From: Gelatoporia subvermispora B
Lineage: Eukaryota > Basidiomycota > Agaricomycetes > Polyporales > Gelatoporiaceae
NCBI GenBank assembly: GCA_000320605.2
Contig: KB445798.1
Coordinates: forward strand, 1,426,131 to 1,490,130
DNA length: 64,000 bases
Direction of reading: 5' to 3'
Under the pieces are notes generated by a model. That model was not told the DNA's origin, made no database searches, and saw nothing but the letters and a program-made list of their open reading frames with translations. Both the position numbers and the translations under genes were made by a program. Positions 41,444 through 52,612 of the stretch are shown one piece after another. The stretch's first letter is position 1, and each line of letters begins with the position of its first letter.

Positions 41444-43481
41444 TCACTGCATCTCATTCAAAAGCCCCTGAGCTGATGCCGAACGAGCCTTGACATCGCA
41501 CTCGAACGGATAAGGGTACCTACAACATACCGTCAAACGCGTCAGCGACCCAGCTATGCAGCCGAAAGAGGGAGATGCACGAGAAGAACCCCGACGTTGC
41601 TCTTGCCTCAGGCAATTTTGGTGTGCCGTACTCGTCGACTGCAGGCTTCATGTCGAACACATGCAATATGGATGCGACGTTGATGAACACCGACGCATCA
41701 CTCAGATGCCTCCCTGGGCATATCCTGGAATGATCGTGGGATTTATATGAGCCCTTCGAGCTTGACAGAGACAGAGAACTCGAACCTTCTTCCGAAGCCG
41801 AAGGCGATCGTGCTGGGATCTCTGACGTCGGGATCGAGCTTCCCGTCCTTCAGGAATCGCTCAGGTTTGAACAGCTCTGGCTCGGGGTAATCTTCCGGGT
41901 CATGCAAGATAGCCCTAATCATACGCATGAGCAATGAATACCTTGATAACTGAGCAGAATCCCTGACCATTGGTTCGCCATGACGACAGCACCCTTGGGT
42001 ATGAAATAGCCCTCGTACTCGTCATCAGCAGAAGTCGCATGGGGAACCCCAAGTGGGACAACGGGTATCCATCGGGCGCATTCTTTCACGATTGCGTTGA
42101 TGTAGGGGAGCGAGTCGCGGTCTGCGAAGTCGGGTAACCGTGAGGGCCCGACAACAGTAGCAAGCTCGGCTTGAGCTTTCTTCTGAACCTCGGGATGGAG
42201 GACCATTGCGAGGAAGAATGTCTGCATTGTAGAGTAGGTCTACAGACATGGTTAGCATATAGTGAACGATGGGACATATCACCCACAGTATCGGCACCAG
42301 CTAGAAAAAGCTAGTCAGACAGGACTTCCTTTGCTCGTCCGTCGAAATTCACCTCCATAAGCTACAGCAGAAATATTCCTGGCTACTTCCATATCTTCTT
42401 CATCCGCCCTTCCCTCGAGATATGATGCCTCAGCGAGCATCTGGGCCATGATAGACGTATTCGACTTCCCGCCATCCTACAGCATACCCTCAGCATGCCG
42501 ATACGTACCACAATCTCCAAGGATGCAGACGTACCAAGTCCGCCTTCACATCATTGAATGGGACATATAACATCTGATCAAAGACAGCTCTCCACTCGGC
42601 CGCTTTGCGCTTGAAAACCGCGCCCGGGAACCACGTGGGTACATATCGGAGGATGGGCAGGAAATCGACGAAGAAAGCGCCCGGGAGTAAGCCCTCGGAA
42701 GCGGCGGTCGAACTGTTTCGTGCGATCACGAGGTATTTGTTGTCGACATCCTTCACAGGGTGGCCGTACACGAGCTCGATGATACCTGCTCCGATCGCGC
42801 TGGGTGACAACTGGGGTAGGCAAATAAGTGAAGGGCGAGTAAAAATACACGCACAAGTGGATACTGCGCATGAAGTCCGAAGGGTTGTCGCGAAGGCGGT
42901 GCAGGAGCACGCGCGCCTTGCTGAGCTGGAGCGGTTGGTAGGACTGGACGACTTCTATATTGAAGTACTGGTGGATCGCTCGCCGGTGCTTGCGCCATCT
43001 CAGCCCGTAGGGCATCAGTCCTGCGTTCCAGGACATGCCCATACTACAGTCATTTAGGGTGATTTCCGAGGCTTGACCCAAATACAAACGAACTTACAGG
43101 GATGTCATGGCCGGGACAGCTCTATCGGAGTATATCGCCGACCGTGCCTCCAGTAAATCGAACGCGGTCTTTGCATCATTCAGGATGACGATGGACTGCC
43201 CCAGAAGGCGGACATGCACAACAGGACCTTTGTCCCTTTGTAAGCCAAGGCGTTAGCGATAATAGCGCATGCCACATACCATATCGCTTGGCCCAGTCTC
43301 GATATGTGCGCCAAGGGTCTACTGAGGGAACATCGAGCACATTGCCAATAAGTGGTAAGCCTTTGGGACCAGGTGGGTAAGGTAGATAAGAGAGAGTAGA
43401 TCTCCGGTGGCGCCGCACGAGTAGTACAAGTACTGCTCCCGCGAGGACAAGCGAGCATGCGAAAAAACCGGGGCCAGGCAT
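41444..43481 (-). CDS. Cytochrome P450 monooxygenase, array copy 2
   Basis: Paralog of the neighbouring P450s with the same exon plan. ATG 43481 is chosen because it starts the membrane anchor (MPGPGFFACSLVLAGAVLVL); an in-frame start at 43547 would add a basic extension. Motifs are YPPGPKGLPLIGNVLDVP, YGLRWRKHRRAIHQYFN, AGADT, VKECARWIPVVPLGVPH and heme loop FGFGRRICPGRHL, split by an intron. The last exon reads YPYPFECDVKARSASAQGLL and ends at TGA 41444. Nothing is missing. Substrate unknown. Confidence 0.93.
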
Positions 43482-44306
43482 TCTTTTGCGCCATCTCGAC
43501 GCATTTTCGTGCCTTATAAGATGCCCAGAGAGTTGCTTAACGCGCACAGACGGCCAGTGTCAAATATTACGCTTTCCGGCGCAAACGATCCTTCTGCGCC
43601 TCGTTTTAGGAGCGTCAACCAGTGTCGCTTATCCTGCGACATGCAGTAGGGAAGCGCAACGGTGACCTCGTGCTCCGACGACCAGCGTCCCAAAGGCGTG
43701 TATGTGAGACCAAACGAGCAGATCAGGTAGTTTGTGCGGTATGTCGCTTGACATAGAACTCCAGAACGACGTCGCCATCTTTTGTCGAAGTTTTGTCTAG
43801 GCATGTGAGATCTGCAGGGCACGGCCCGAATTGTGCAGGTATGCGACGTGAAGGGCTGAGAAACATCACTGAGTGGGGCAAGGAGCCTATTTCTCCTATC
43901 CGCGAGGTTGCACAGCGCATCTGATTGCAATATGTAGCTCAGAACAATGCGTAAAAGGTGAGCGCATAGTAATCACCCGGACAGGTAAGAAGACAAAAAA
44001 GACTGCCAGTGAGAAGTTCGAACGTCATGCCAAGGCGTCTAACGGTTCCGAGGGCCTCGGCGCTTGATAAGTAAGGACAACCAAATAAGTACAATCAAAT
44101 GAGGTACTGATCTATTCGAGAATTTCGAGTGACCACGGCTCTCAACTCAATCTCCATTCGTCAACCTGACTTAATGCCCATCTGCCGAATGAACATCTGG
44201 AGTTCTCGACTGTTGACAGTTTCGTGAATGTAATAAAAACGCAACGGGGAATGGATCGTTTTAGCGCCGGCAACCCGATCTGCACTTGTCACACGCACCG
44301 AGGATT
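43482..44306. other. Spacer downstream of the orphan ORF, upstream of P450 copy 2
   Basis: 825 bp, no gene supported. A possible TATA-like CTTATAAG lies at 43513-43520 just ahead of copy 2, but it is close to the ATG, so its role is doubtful. Confidence 0.4.
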
Positions 44307-45326
44307 CTAGAATCGACTCTGAAGCAATGTCGACAGAAGCACCATATCGTGCATCTCTGCTATGACATCGAAGTCCCCTGGGGCACGGCTTTCTGACCTC
44401 GATGCAGCTCGGTTCGCACCGCCGACCACCTGGATCTGTCTGCGATGGGGATGTGCATGGGCTGAGCCGCGAGGGGAGGTCTTCTTGAGCATAGATGCGA
44501 TGTCGTGCAGGAGGTCCGTGCTACCGTAGGCCTTCTTGTCTTCGCCCATATCGACGATAGACAGCTTTGAACCACTCCTTTGAGACGCGGGTGGCGCGTG
44601 CGGACTGCGGTGGACAACGTTTCCGCTCTGGTGACGGCTTATACAGGGTCCCTGTCGAGAGAGAGGCAGTGTGATCTGGGCGTTGGGTGGATTGCTGTGA
44701 GGGCGCGTAGGGTGCGTTACATCTTCTGCACTAAACCTCTTTCGCTTTGGCGACGCGACGCGGGGGATGATTACGTCATGGTGTTCAGGATACCTTGAGG
44801 GTTCGTTGGCAAGGGGTGATTGAGCGTGTGGTTGGACAGCGCTTGGGTGATGGCAGTAGCTAGACCGCGCAGAGCCACGTCTGGGCGTGTTCAAGCCAAG
44901 AATGTGGACAGACGGCGACTCCGACTGAGCTCTGGAGAAAGACAGCAGAACCCCAAGAGCGGCTCTTACGGACGGATCCAGTTCGACTGGAGATGACGGA
45001 GGTGCAGGCGTGGCTGAAGAGACTGTAACAGTAGAGACAGCAGCACATGTAGATGCTCGCTCCCACGATGTTCGAATAATATACCTGCCTCGTGTGACGG
45101 CGGAAGCGTGGCTTTCCGACACGCGAATTTCGACGTGTGGTAGATCGAGGGCTTTGCAGTCCGAGGCGAGCGCTGCATGGCCTTGGATAGATGCTGAGTC
45201 AAATAGACTATGTTCTTCGAGCCAATGATCAGCCGCGGAAGACCACGAAGCGTCTTGCTCTTGAGATGGATGTTGTCGACAGGCAGAATTGCCGTCGATC
45301 TCGGTACCGAGGTCTACGCCTGACAT
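44307..45326 (-). CDS. Hypothetical single-exon protein inside the P450 array
   Basis: An uninterrupted frame of 339 residues on the same strand as the flanking P450 genes, starting MSGVDLGTEIDGNSACRQHP. I recognise no domain. The protein is rich in Ser, Pro, His and Arg and looks disordered. A basic patch SPKRKRFSAEDV could be a nuclear localisation signal. Near the C-terminus are a possible helix STDLLHDIASMLKK and a hydrophobic end HDMVLLSTLLQSRF. The lack of introns contrasts with every neighbour. It could be a young or lineage-specific gene, or a chance frame in GC-rich DNA. Confidence 0.4.
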   Translation of the reverse strand: MSGVDLGTEIDGNSACRQHPSQEQDASWSSAADHWLEEHSLFDSASIQGHAALASDCKALDLPHVEIRVSESHASAVTRGRYIIRTSWERASTCAAVSTVTVSSATPAPPSSPVELDPSVRAALGVLLSFSRAQSESPSVHILGLNTPRRGSARSSYCHHPSAVQPHAQSPLANEPSRYPEHHDVIIPRVASPKRKRFSAEDVTHPTRPHSNPPNAQITLPLSRQGPCISRHQSGNVVHRSPHAPPASQRSGSKLSIVDMGEDKKAYGSTDLLHDIASMLKKTSPRGSAHAHPHRRQIQVVGGANRAASRSESRAPGDFDVIAEMHDMVLLSTLLQSRF

Positions 45327-46071
45327 ATGCGGTGTTTTCAGGGGAATAACAACTCGGGAGATACCACGGCTTTGACAAAGTATCCTTTCCTAACATGGTC
45401 CGCATAAATGGCTTTTCCGCGCATGGGGGGACCTACTAACCGGTGAGTACTACCCAGAGGTGCTGCCCGTCTTGGTGCTTGCGATATCTATCTGGAGTGC
45501 ACTGTCCTAGGATTGCGTCGCTCTAAGATTGATTCCTCAATGATGCCCGACTGCAATACGACGAGATGCGGCGGCGTTGAGCTATGAACAGAAGGGGGGA
45601 TGGAAGACGAGACGAGCACTCGACGCTCATGATGTTCACGCCTTATGGGACGATCAAGTGTGGAGTTACGATGGAGCGGAACTCGGAAGGGGAGTAAGAA
45701 CCATTCGATTAAACGACGGCCTAGAGTCGCGTCTGAGGGTCTCTCGACCAAACTCAGCGTAGTTGACGGCCTGTCAAACAGAACATCCATATCTGGACAA
45801 ATAACGCATTGGGGAGCAAAGTCAAACTCCACTCATGCAGAACGAATCATCTGCAACATCAAAGCTGCGTGAGAGCAAGCTTCTGGAAGATTGAAGTGGA
45901 GTGTTTGCATATAATTACATCCCCAACGATTACTGTTACACTGGTCGCACGTGGATAGTGCTATGACAAGTTAATATTACACTGGGCTCAAGAATGTCAT
46001 CGTGCACGGAAGGCCTATGTATGTCAACAATATACGCAGAGACAATGACCATACATAACACAAACACCGCC
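45327..46071. other. Spacer between P450 copy 3 and the orphan ORF
   Basis: 745 bp with overlapping short frames on both strands (45,488-45,872); no motif, no supported gene. Confidence 0.45.
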
Positions 46072-48138
46072 TCACCTCGACTCATCAATGAGCTGCTCGG
46101 CGGAACGAGAACGCGCTCTGATGTCGCACCGAAAAGGGAGTGGGGGGCTACGATGACGTCAGTGAGAGTCCTTCGCAGACTACACGGCCCACGCTGCAGC
46201 TGATACTCAAAGACGTACGCAAAAAAACCTGTCCTGGTTTTCACTTCAGGCAACTGTGGTTGGCCATGCTCGTCAAGTGCAGGTGTTATGTTGAAGACAT
46301 GTAATATGCACGCCATGTTGATATAAATAGTCGAGTCGGCAAAGAATCTGCCTGGGCAGATTCTTGGGGCCATTCTATCAGTATATCGATCGTGACAATT
46401 CATGTTCTGAGCGAACCTTCTTCCAAATCCAAATGCGGCAGTACTGGGGTCCTTCACCTCTGGATCCAGCTTGCCGTCCTTCACGAAACGCTCGGGCCGG
46501 AAAACCTCCGGCTCAGGATATTCGTCGGGATCGTGGAGGATCGACCTAGTAAATGTGAGTACCAGATTGTGAGGTACTTATACAGAGCAATTTCTTTACC
46601 ATGCATTCCCAATGACTATGGACCCTTTGGGAATATGATATCCGTCATACACATCGTCCTCCATTGACGCATGAGGGACACCCAGTGGAATCACGGGCAA
46701 CCACCGCGCACACTCCATAACGACAGCATTCAGATAAGGTAGAGCATCCCGATCCAAGAATTCTGGCAGCCGACCCGGGCCGACTATAGCGTCGAGTTCG
46801 GCTTGTGCTTTTTTCTGCGCCTCTGGGTGTAGCACCATGGCCAGGAAAAATACTTGCATTGTGATGTAAGTCTGCATAAGTGTTGGACATCCTCAATGGG
46901 CACAGAACGCAAGAAAAACGCACTGTTTCAGCCCCAGCTGCACGAAGTTGCGGCAACACTAGCTGGAATCGAATTTCGACTTCCCAGAATTATTGCAGAC
47001 ACACCTCCATACAGAACTCCGGCAGAGTTCTTGATTATTTCTATCTCTTGGTCACGAATATCTGAGTCATGCCTCAATTCTTCGAGCATGGACGTGACAA
47101 CAGACGGCATGGCAAGCCCGCGATCCTGTCAAGTCGACGTCTCATTGTCGAGGTCTCCATAGAAGAGCGAGAACGCACATGTGCACCCTTGGTGGCATTA
47201 AACGGGACCTCTACCATCGCCCTTGAATCTGCCTGCCATTCCGTCGCTTTCCGCTTGAAGTGCGCTCCAGGGAACCATGCGGGAACGTGCCGCAGAAACG
47301 GTAAGAACTCAACAAGGAATGTTCCTGGAATGAGGCCCTCGTTGAGCGCGTCTGACCCTTTACGCACGATCTGTAGATAGACGTCGTTTTCGTCCTTCAC
47401 GACATGGCCGTACACGAGCTCAATGACAAGAGCGCCTATCGTGCTATGTGAACAAACGTGGGGATGTCAGCGCTTGCACACGCGCCTCGCGCAGTTGTCG
47501 AAATGACGCACATGTCAATTGTGTGGAGAAACTTCTCTGGCTCGCGGTATAGCTGCTGAATTACTTGATGGGCCTTCTTGATTTGCAGCGACTGGTATCC
47601 CTTCGTAGGTTCTGGATTGAAGTGCTGCTGCATAAGTCGACGATGCTTCCGCCACCACGGGCCATATGGCATGAACCCAGGGTCCCACTCAAGGCCAAGC
47701 CTGATAAGGCTGCGTGAGACAAACATTCCCGACAGCACTGTGTATTCACACACAGGGATATCATGACTCCCATCTTCCGGTCCGAATAGTTCGCAGAGCG
47801 CGCCTCAAGTAGGTCGAAAACAGTTTTGGCGGTGTTGAGGATGATGATCGGCTGCCCCAAAACTTTAATGTGCACAACTGGACCTACGCAGCGCCGGAGG
47901 TCAACGCGACAGAGTGTCAGAGCCATCACTCGATAGACACACCATATGTCTTCGACCATTCCTTGTAGGTCAACCAGGGGTACGCCGTAGGAACATTTAG
48001 TAGATTCCCGATAATAGGCCACCCTCTCGGACCAGGCGGGTGCCTGTGGCTGCGCCCGTCCTGTCGATACCACAGCACGAACCCAAGCGCGACGCCAGCG
48101 ACAAAGAGCACGAACGAGGCATCGAGGTGTAGAGCCAT
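46072..48138 (-). CDS. Cytochrome P450 monooxygenase, array copy 3
   Basis: ATG 48138 begins the anchor MALHLDASFVLFVAGVALGF; a start at 48186 would add 16 residues. The hinge is HPPGPRGWPIIGNLLNVP, the helix-C block YGPWWRKHRRLMQQHFN and helix I AGAET (Glu for the usual Asp, which is tolerated in the family). ExxR lies in VMECARWLPVIPLGVPH, and the heme loop FGFGRRICPGRFF is joined across an intron. The final exon gives LPFRCDIRARSRSAEQLIDE and ends at TGA 46072. The Glu/Asp change and the Val-Met before ExxR set it slightly apart from its neighbours. Intact; substrate unknown. Confidence 0.92.
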
Positions 48139-48770
48139 CAGCGAAGCAACAAGTGCAGACCCCTGCGCCGGCGCTCTTAACAGCACTCAATCAGCTGTCA
48201 GGTGTGCAGGGCACGGGTCATTGAGGGGTCGAGATAGCATGGGTATCGTGTGCGCAACCCCAGCCCCTTGCGGGCAACTAACGACCGATCAAGCGCCTCA
48301 CGAGCCGTAGGCCCATGCACGGGAGCAGTGCGGCGTGTGCCGCGAGAATGTTGTGAGATTGTGCACCATCGCCCAGATACAGTAGACACGCTGCTTGAAC
48401 GTGATGCGTGATGAGCGCAGAGTTCAAGCTCGATATCGCGCACGCACAGCCCACTGACGGGCTGCGGACCGTACCGGCGGGAGATACCGAGACTGGCGCT
48501 GACCAATGAGCATGAATTCTAACCGTCTTCACGAACACAGCAGCGAACGAGTTCGCAATGACAGAAACCTGGCCGGTGTACGCGGAGCACCCGATGGTCG
48601 CAACTCGTACGTGTTTATTACCCTGAATGTCCTTATTACCCTGAATGTCCTTAAATGTGACCCTGTAGCTAGCTTGGCCTTCTAGGGCCCTGTCAACGAC
48701 CACCGTAGATGTTATGTACACCCAAAACGTACATTATGCGTGATTGAAGACACCCTCGCCGATGAACGGA
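48139..48770. other. Spacer between P450 copies 3 and 4
   Basis: 632 bp; contains a perfect 18-bp direct repeat (48615-48650). No gene supported. Confidence 0.5.
48615..48650. repeat. Perfect tandem duplication of an 18-bp unit
   Basis: The unit TTATTACCCTGAATGTCC occurs twice back to back with no mismatch, in the spacer ahead of P450 copy 3. Confidence 0.85.
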
Positions 48771-50815
48771 CTAGTGGCAGTCACTAATGAGCCGCTCCGC
48801 AGCTGGTGACCTTGGCTTGACAGTGCACTGGAATGGTATTGGATGCCTGGGTGCAGATGGATTAGCCATCATGGGTGCATTCGGGGGGCAAGCAAAACTC
48901 ACGAAAGGAAACCCGATGTAGCGCGAGGTTCGGGTATGAGGGGTTTCCCAGAAGCGTCTTCAGCAGGGGCTACGTTGAATACGTGCAATATAGAAGCGAT
49001 ATTGATGAACAATGTCGATTCGGCGAATTCTCTGCCTGCACAAATTCTAGTAGCGAGGTGTCAGACAGAGGTAATGAAGTACGGTCACACCACACACACC
49101 TCCTTCCGAAGCCGAATGCAGCGGTCATAGGATCTTTGACGTTCGGGTCCAGCTTTCTTTCCTTGAGAAACCGTTCTGGCTTGAACACCTCTGGCTCAGG
49201 ATAGTCGTCTGGGTCGTGGAGTAGCGCCCTGCTTATGATCAGAACAGGGCAACCGTCTGCCGCACTGTTGACTGACCATTGATTTCCGATCACTACGGAG
49301 CCCTTGGGGATCAGACACCCCTCGTATTCGTCATCGGCCATTGACGCGTGCGGAACACCGAGGGGGATAACGGGCATCCACCTCGTACATTCCTTCACGA
49401 TCGCGGTAATATATGGAAGGGAGCGGCGATCCGAAAAGTCTGGGAGTCTTCCTTGACCGATGACGGCATCAAGCTCAAGCTGCGCATGTCGTTGAACCTC
49501 CGGATGTAGCACCATTGCTAGGAAGAATGCTTGCATTGTGGAGTACGTCTGTGTGAAACGGTCAGCACACCCGATAACAGCACGTAATAATGTAATGGCG
49601 ACGAACGGTGTCAGCGCCAGCTGTTAGGAGTACGTGAGATGAACGCGGCGAGGGCAATTGTACAGATTATTCACTACCCACCAGCATACACCGCGGCTAG
49701 CACATTCTGAGCGACTTCTATCTCTTGTTTCTCTTTCTCGCCTTTGAGTTCCCCGAGCTGCTCTATGACTTGCGCAACAATAGACGGTACTGCTCGGCCG
49801 CTATCCTGCAAGATTCATTAGATCCAAGAGGAGATCAATCAGCTCCGAGATTACTTACAATGACGGCTCTCGCATCATTGAATGGAACTTCAACCATCGC
49901 TCGGAATGTTTTCCTCCATCCATCCGCCTTTCGCTTGAACACTGCGCCCGGGAACCAGGCGGGAACATGACGCAAGAACGGGAAGAATTCGACGAGGAAG
50001 GTTCCGGGCACAAGGCCTTCACTCGCCGCGGCGGAGCCGCTCCGTGACAGCACCAGATATTGGTTATTCGGATCCTGGACAATATGGCCGTATGCGATCT
50101 CAATGATGCCGGCCCCTATCATGCTGGAAGATAGTAAATCTGGTTAGCGGATGAAAATCCCGTTAACGTGCTCCTCACAAGTTGATCATTTGGAGGAAAT
50201 TACCCGGTTCCCGACGGAGATGACCAAGCAGTTGACGAGCGGTCTTGAGTTGAATTGGCTCGAATCCACGGATGCTTTCGGGGTTGAAATACTGATGAAC
50301 GGACCGCCGATGCTGGCGCCATGTTGGTCCGTAGGGCATGAACGCTATATTCCAATCGAGGCCCATGCTATATTACCATCGGTCGATTAGCTTCGAAATG
50401 CATCCTAGGCACCGAAATACATACAGGGGAACCATGACCGGACGTACTCTGTCCGAATAGTTCGCGGACCGCGAATCAAGCAAATCGCTGACGGCCTTCG
50501 CGGTATTGAGAACCACAATCGACTGGCCGAAGACTCGCAGATGTACAACCGGCCCTATTAGTATTCATGATGCGGCGAATCATAGGACATAATATTGCGC
50601 AAAGTACCGTATTTTCTTGACAAGTCTCTGTAGGCCATCCACGGGTAAGACATCGGCACGTCTAGGATGTTACCGATTAGGGGCAATCCTTTCGGTCCAG
50701 GTGGATATGGGAGACTACTAGATCGCGCATTTTTCCAGCTATAGCCAATAGCTACTGCGAACGCAGCAGCTACGGCGAATGTTAAGAGCGAGGAGGAGTT
50801 CAGCTCAAGGGACAT
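48771..50815 (-). CDS. Cytochrome P450 monooxygenase, array copy 4
   Basis: ATG 50815 (MSLELNSSSLLTFAVAAAFA, membrane anchor). Motifs in order are YPPGPKGLPLIGNILDVP, the helix-C block YGPTWRQHRRSVHQYFN, helix I AGADT, ExxR in VKECTRWMPVIPLGVPH and FKPERF. The heme loop FGFGRRICAGREF is joined across an intron. The C-terminal exon reads HPIPFQCTVKPRSPAAERLI and ends at TAG 48771. Same exon plan as its neighbours and apparently functional. Substrate unknown. Confidence 0.93.
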
Positions 50816-52130
50816 ATTGCGCTTGATCAAACTCAGGTTGCTCACCGTTTTAAAAAGAGTTTCTTCCGGCGTCAGGGACGCTGCGGGTAGGAACAACCGT
50901 CACACATTTGACAAATATGTGAGATATGGCTGCCGAGCGATATTCAACAAAGCGTTGCTGGAGACCGCCTGGATCCACTGGTCGGTCTGTCGCCGCCGAA
51001 CTTTGTACCAAAGCCACGCTGTCGGCCATGATCAGATTGGGGGCTCCCACCGCCGCCCGAGACGGCCAGGCGGTATTGTGTTCCATCATGCTTTGATTTG
51101 CGCTTGCGGAGATGTCTTGTGAGGGTCGCCGGACCCCTGTCTACGGATGGGCTCAACGCCGCCGTTGAGCATATCAGAGCTCTGATGTGCGTGACCACGA
51201 GAGCGCTATGACATAACACACATCTAGATCACATGTCAAGATTGTATGTAGTGCGGGCACCGACCATACCGAGAATGATGCACCGTGTGGGCGCCACTGA
51301 GAGCGCGCGGGCCGAAAGGCAACGAAGGTTGGTGATGAGTTAAACCCTAAACGCAAATCAGATCGAAAAGAAACATAGAACCTTCTACACGGTATAAATG
51401 TACGTGGAAGGAACATGAACAAATTGCTTCCGTGTGCTGCGCCTCTATAGAGGCCTGCAGATCCGGAAGCATGGCAATCTATGCACTCAGCACAGTTGGC
51501 TATTAGGAATCCGCAGAACTACATGTTGCATGCTGGGCAGCTAAGTGCCTTATGCAAATAGTCAAATTTCTCTTGGATGGCAAGAGTCCCAGGAGCGAAG
51601 ACACTTGAGAAAAGGACTAGAGGCAATCACCTTCCTCGCAAACCCAAAGAGCCCTCCTGGCCTCACGAATTTGATTTCATCTGTATCCCTGACAGTAAAC
51701 TAGAGCTACAATTGTGCATGGTGAGCCGGTAGCCGGGACATCTTCCGTATGAGTGAACCCGGGCGTCTCAAGTGAGACTCGAGAATCCACAATGCCCTCT
51801 CGAAGGCATAGGGCTTGTAGCATCAGACAGACAGTCTATAAAAGCTGGTGAAAGTCATCTGCATAGTCAGGAGCTAACAACTAGAAGTAGATGGGTTCGT
51901 GGACACACTGAGTACCGTGGGGCCAATATTGCCACCGACCCACCAGGATTCCTTTCAAGCGGAGTTGCGGCTGAGCGACAACAAGACCCCTGAACTCTAT
52001 CTAGTACCGAATGTGATTGGCACGTGTTAATCGTGACAGGCCTGACTCGGAGCGCTGCGCAGAGCCAGCCCAATGTCATTTTTATCGGTCTTGTACTGTT
52101 ACGTGAGAGGCAAACGACTATACCGAAATG
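50816..52130. other. Spacer between P450 copies 4 and 5, proximal part
   Basis: 1.3 kb upstream of P450 copy 4. No intact gene; small frames only. It leads into the P450 relic at 52131-52244. Confidence 0.45.
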
Positions 52131-52244
52131 CAAGCTTTTGATGAGCTTCTCAGCGGATCCTGAACGAATTTCACAACACACTTGGAGGACTGTGGCCCTC
52201 TGTATCGGACGTTCAGTAGGTAATGCACGCCCACAGGCATGACA
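52131..52244 (-). pseudogene. Fragment of a sixth cytochrome P450 gene (last intron and last exon)
   Basis: On the minus strand this stretch aligns by eye with the end of P450 copy 5. The intron tail ATTACCTACTGAA matches exactly. The exon reads CCEIRSGSAEKLIKSL against ECIVKVRSQSAEQLIKNL in copy 5. The PF-C motif is altered, no stop codon follows at the expected place, and no heme loop or ExxR region precedes it. It therefore looks like the 3' remnant of a deleted paralog rather than an extra exon of copy 5, which has its own complete terminal exon 370 bp away. Confidence 0.7.
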
Positions 52245-52612
52245 GACCTCCCCACAACCGGTTGTCATCTCCAATGGTCTTATGGCAATTGACGTCATGG
52301 GATGTACCAGGCTCAAGTCAGCTGCACATCGGCGAAGCCGTCTCGACAGACAAAAGAAAATGATTCGATGGCGTTATATGTCATAGTGCGGCGTTGGACT
52401 GCGCGTTGCGAAGATGGCGGAAGAGAGAACTGTTGGCCGAGTGACCAATGCACGCCGTGATCAACCTTATCTTGCCTCAAATCGGCCTCGATGGCATGTG
52501 TTATTCCCCGCAGAAGGATGTGAACGATTTCAGTCTAACGGTATCTTTGTCTGTCTTTTTGGTGGCATGGAATTACACCAAATGGTACTAAAAGGGATCA
52601 TCTGAGAGACCA
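52245..52612. other. Spacer between the P450 relic and P450 copy 5
   Basis: 368 bp; nothing else recognised. Confidence 0.5.

Noticed and set aside
42605..43057. 150-codon plus-strand frame
   Set aside because: Antisense of P450 copy 2 exons.
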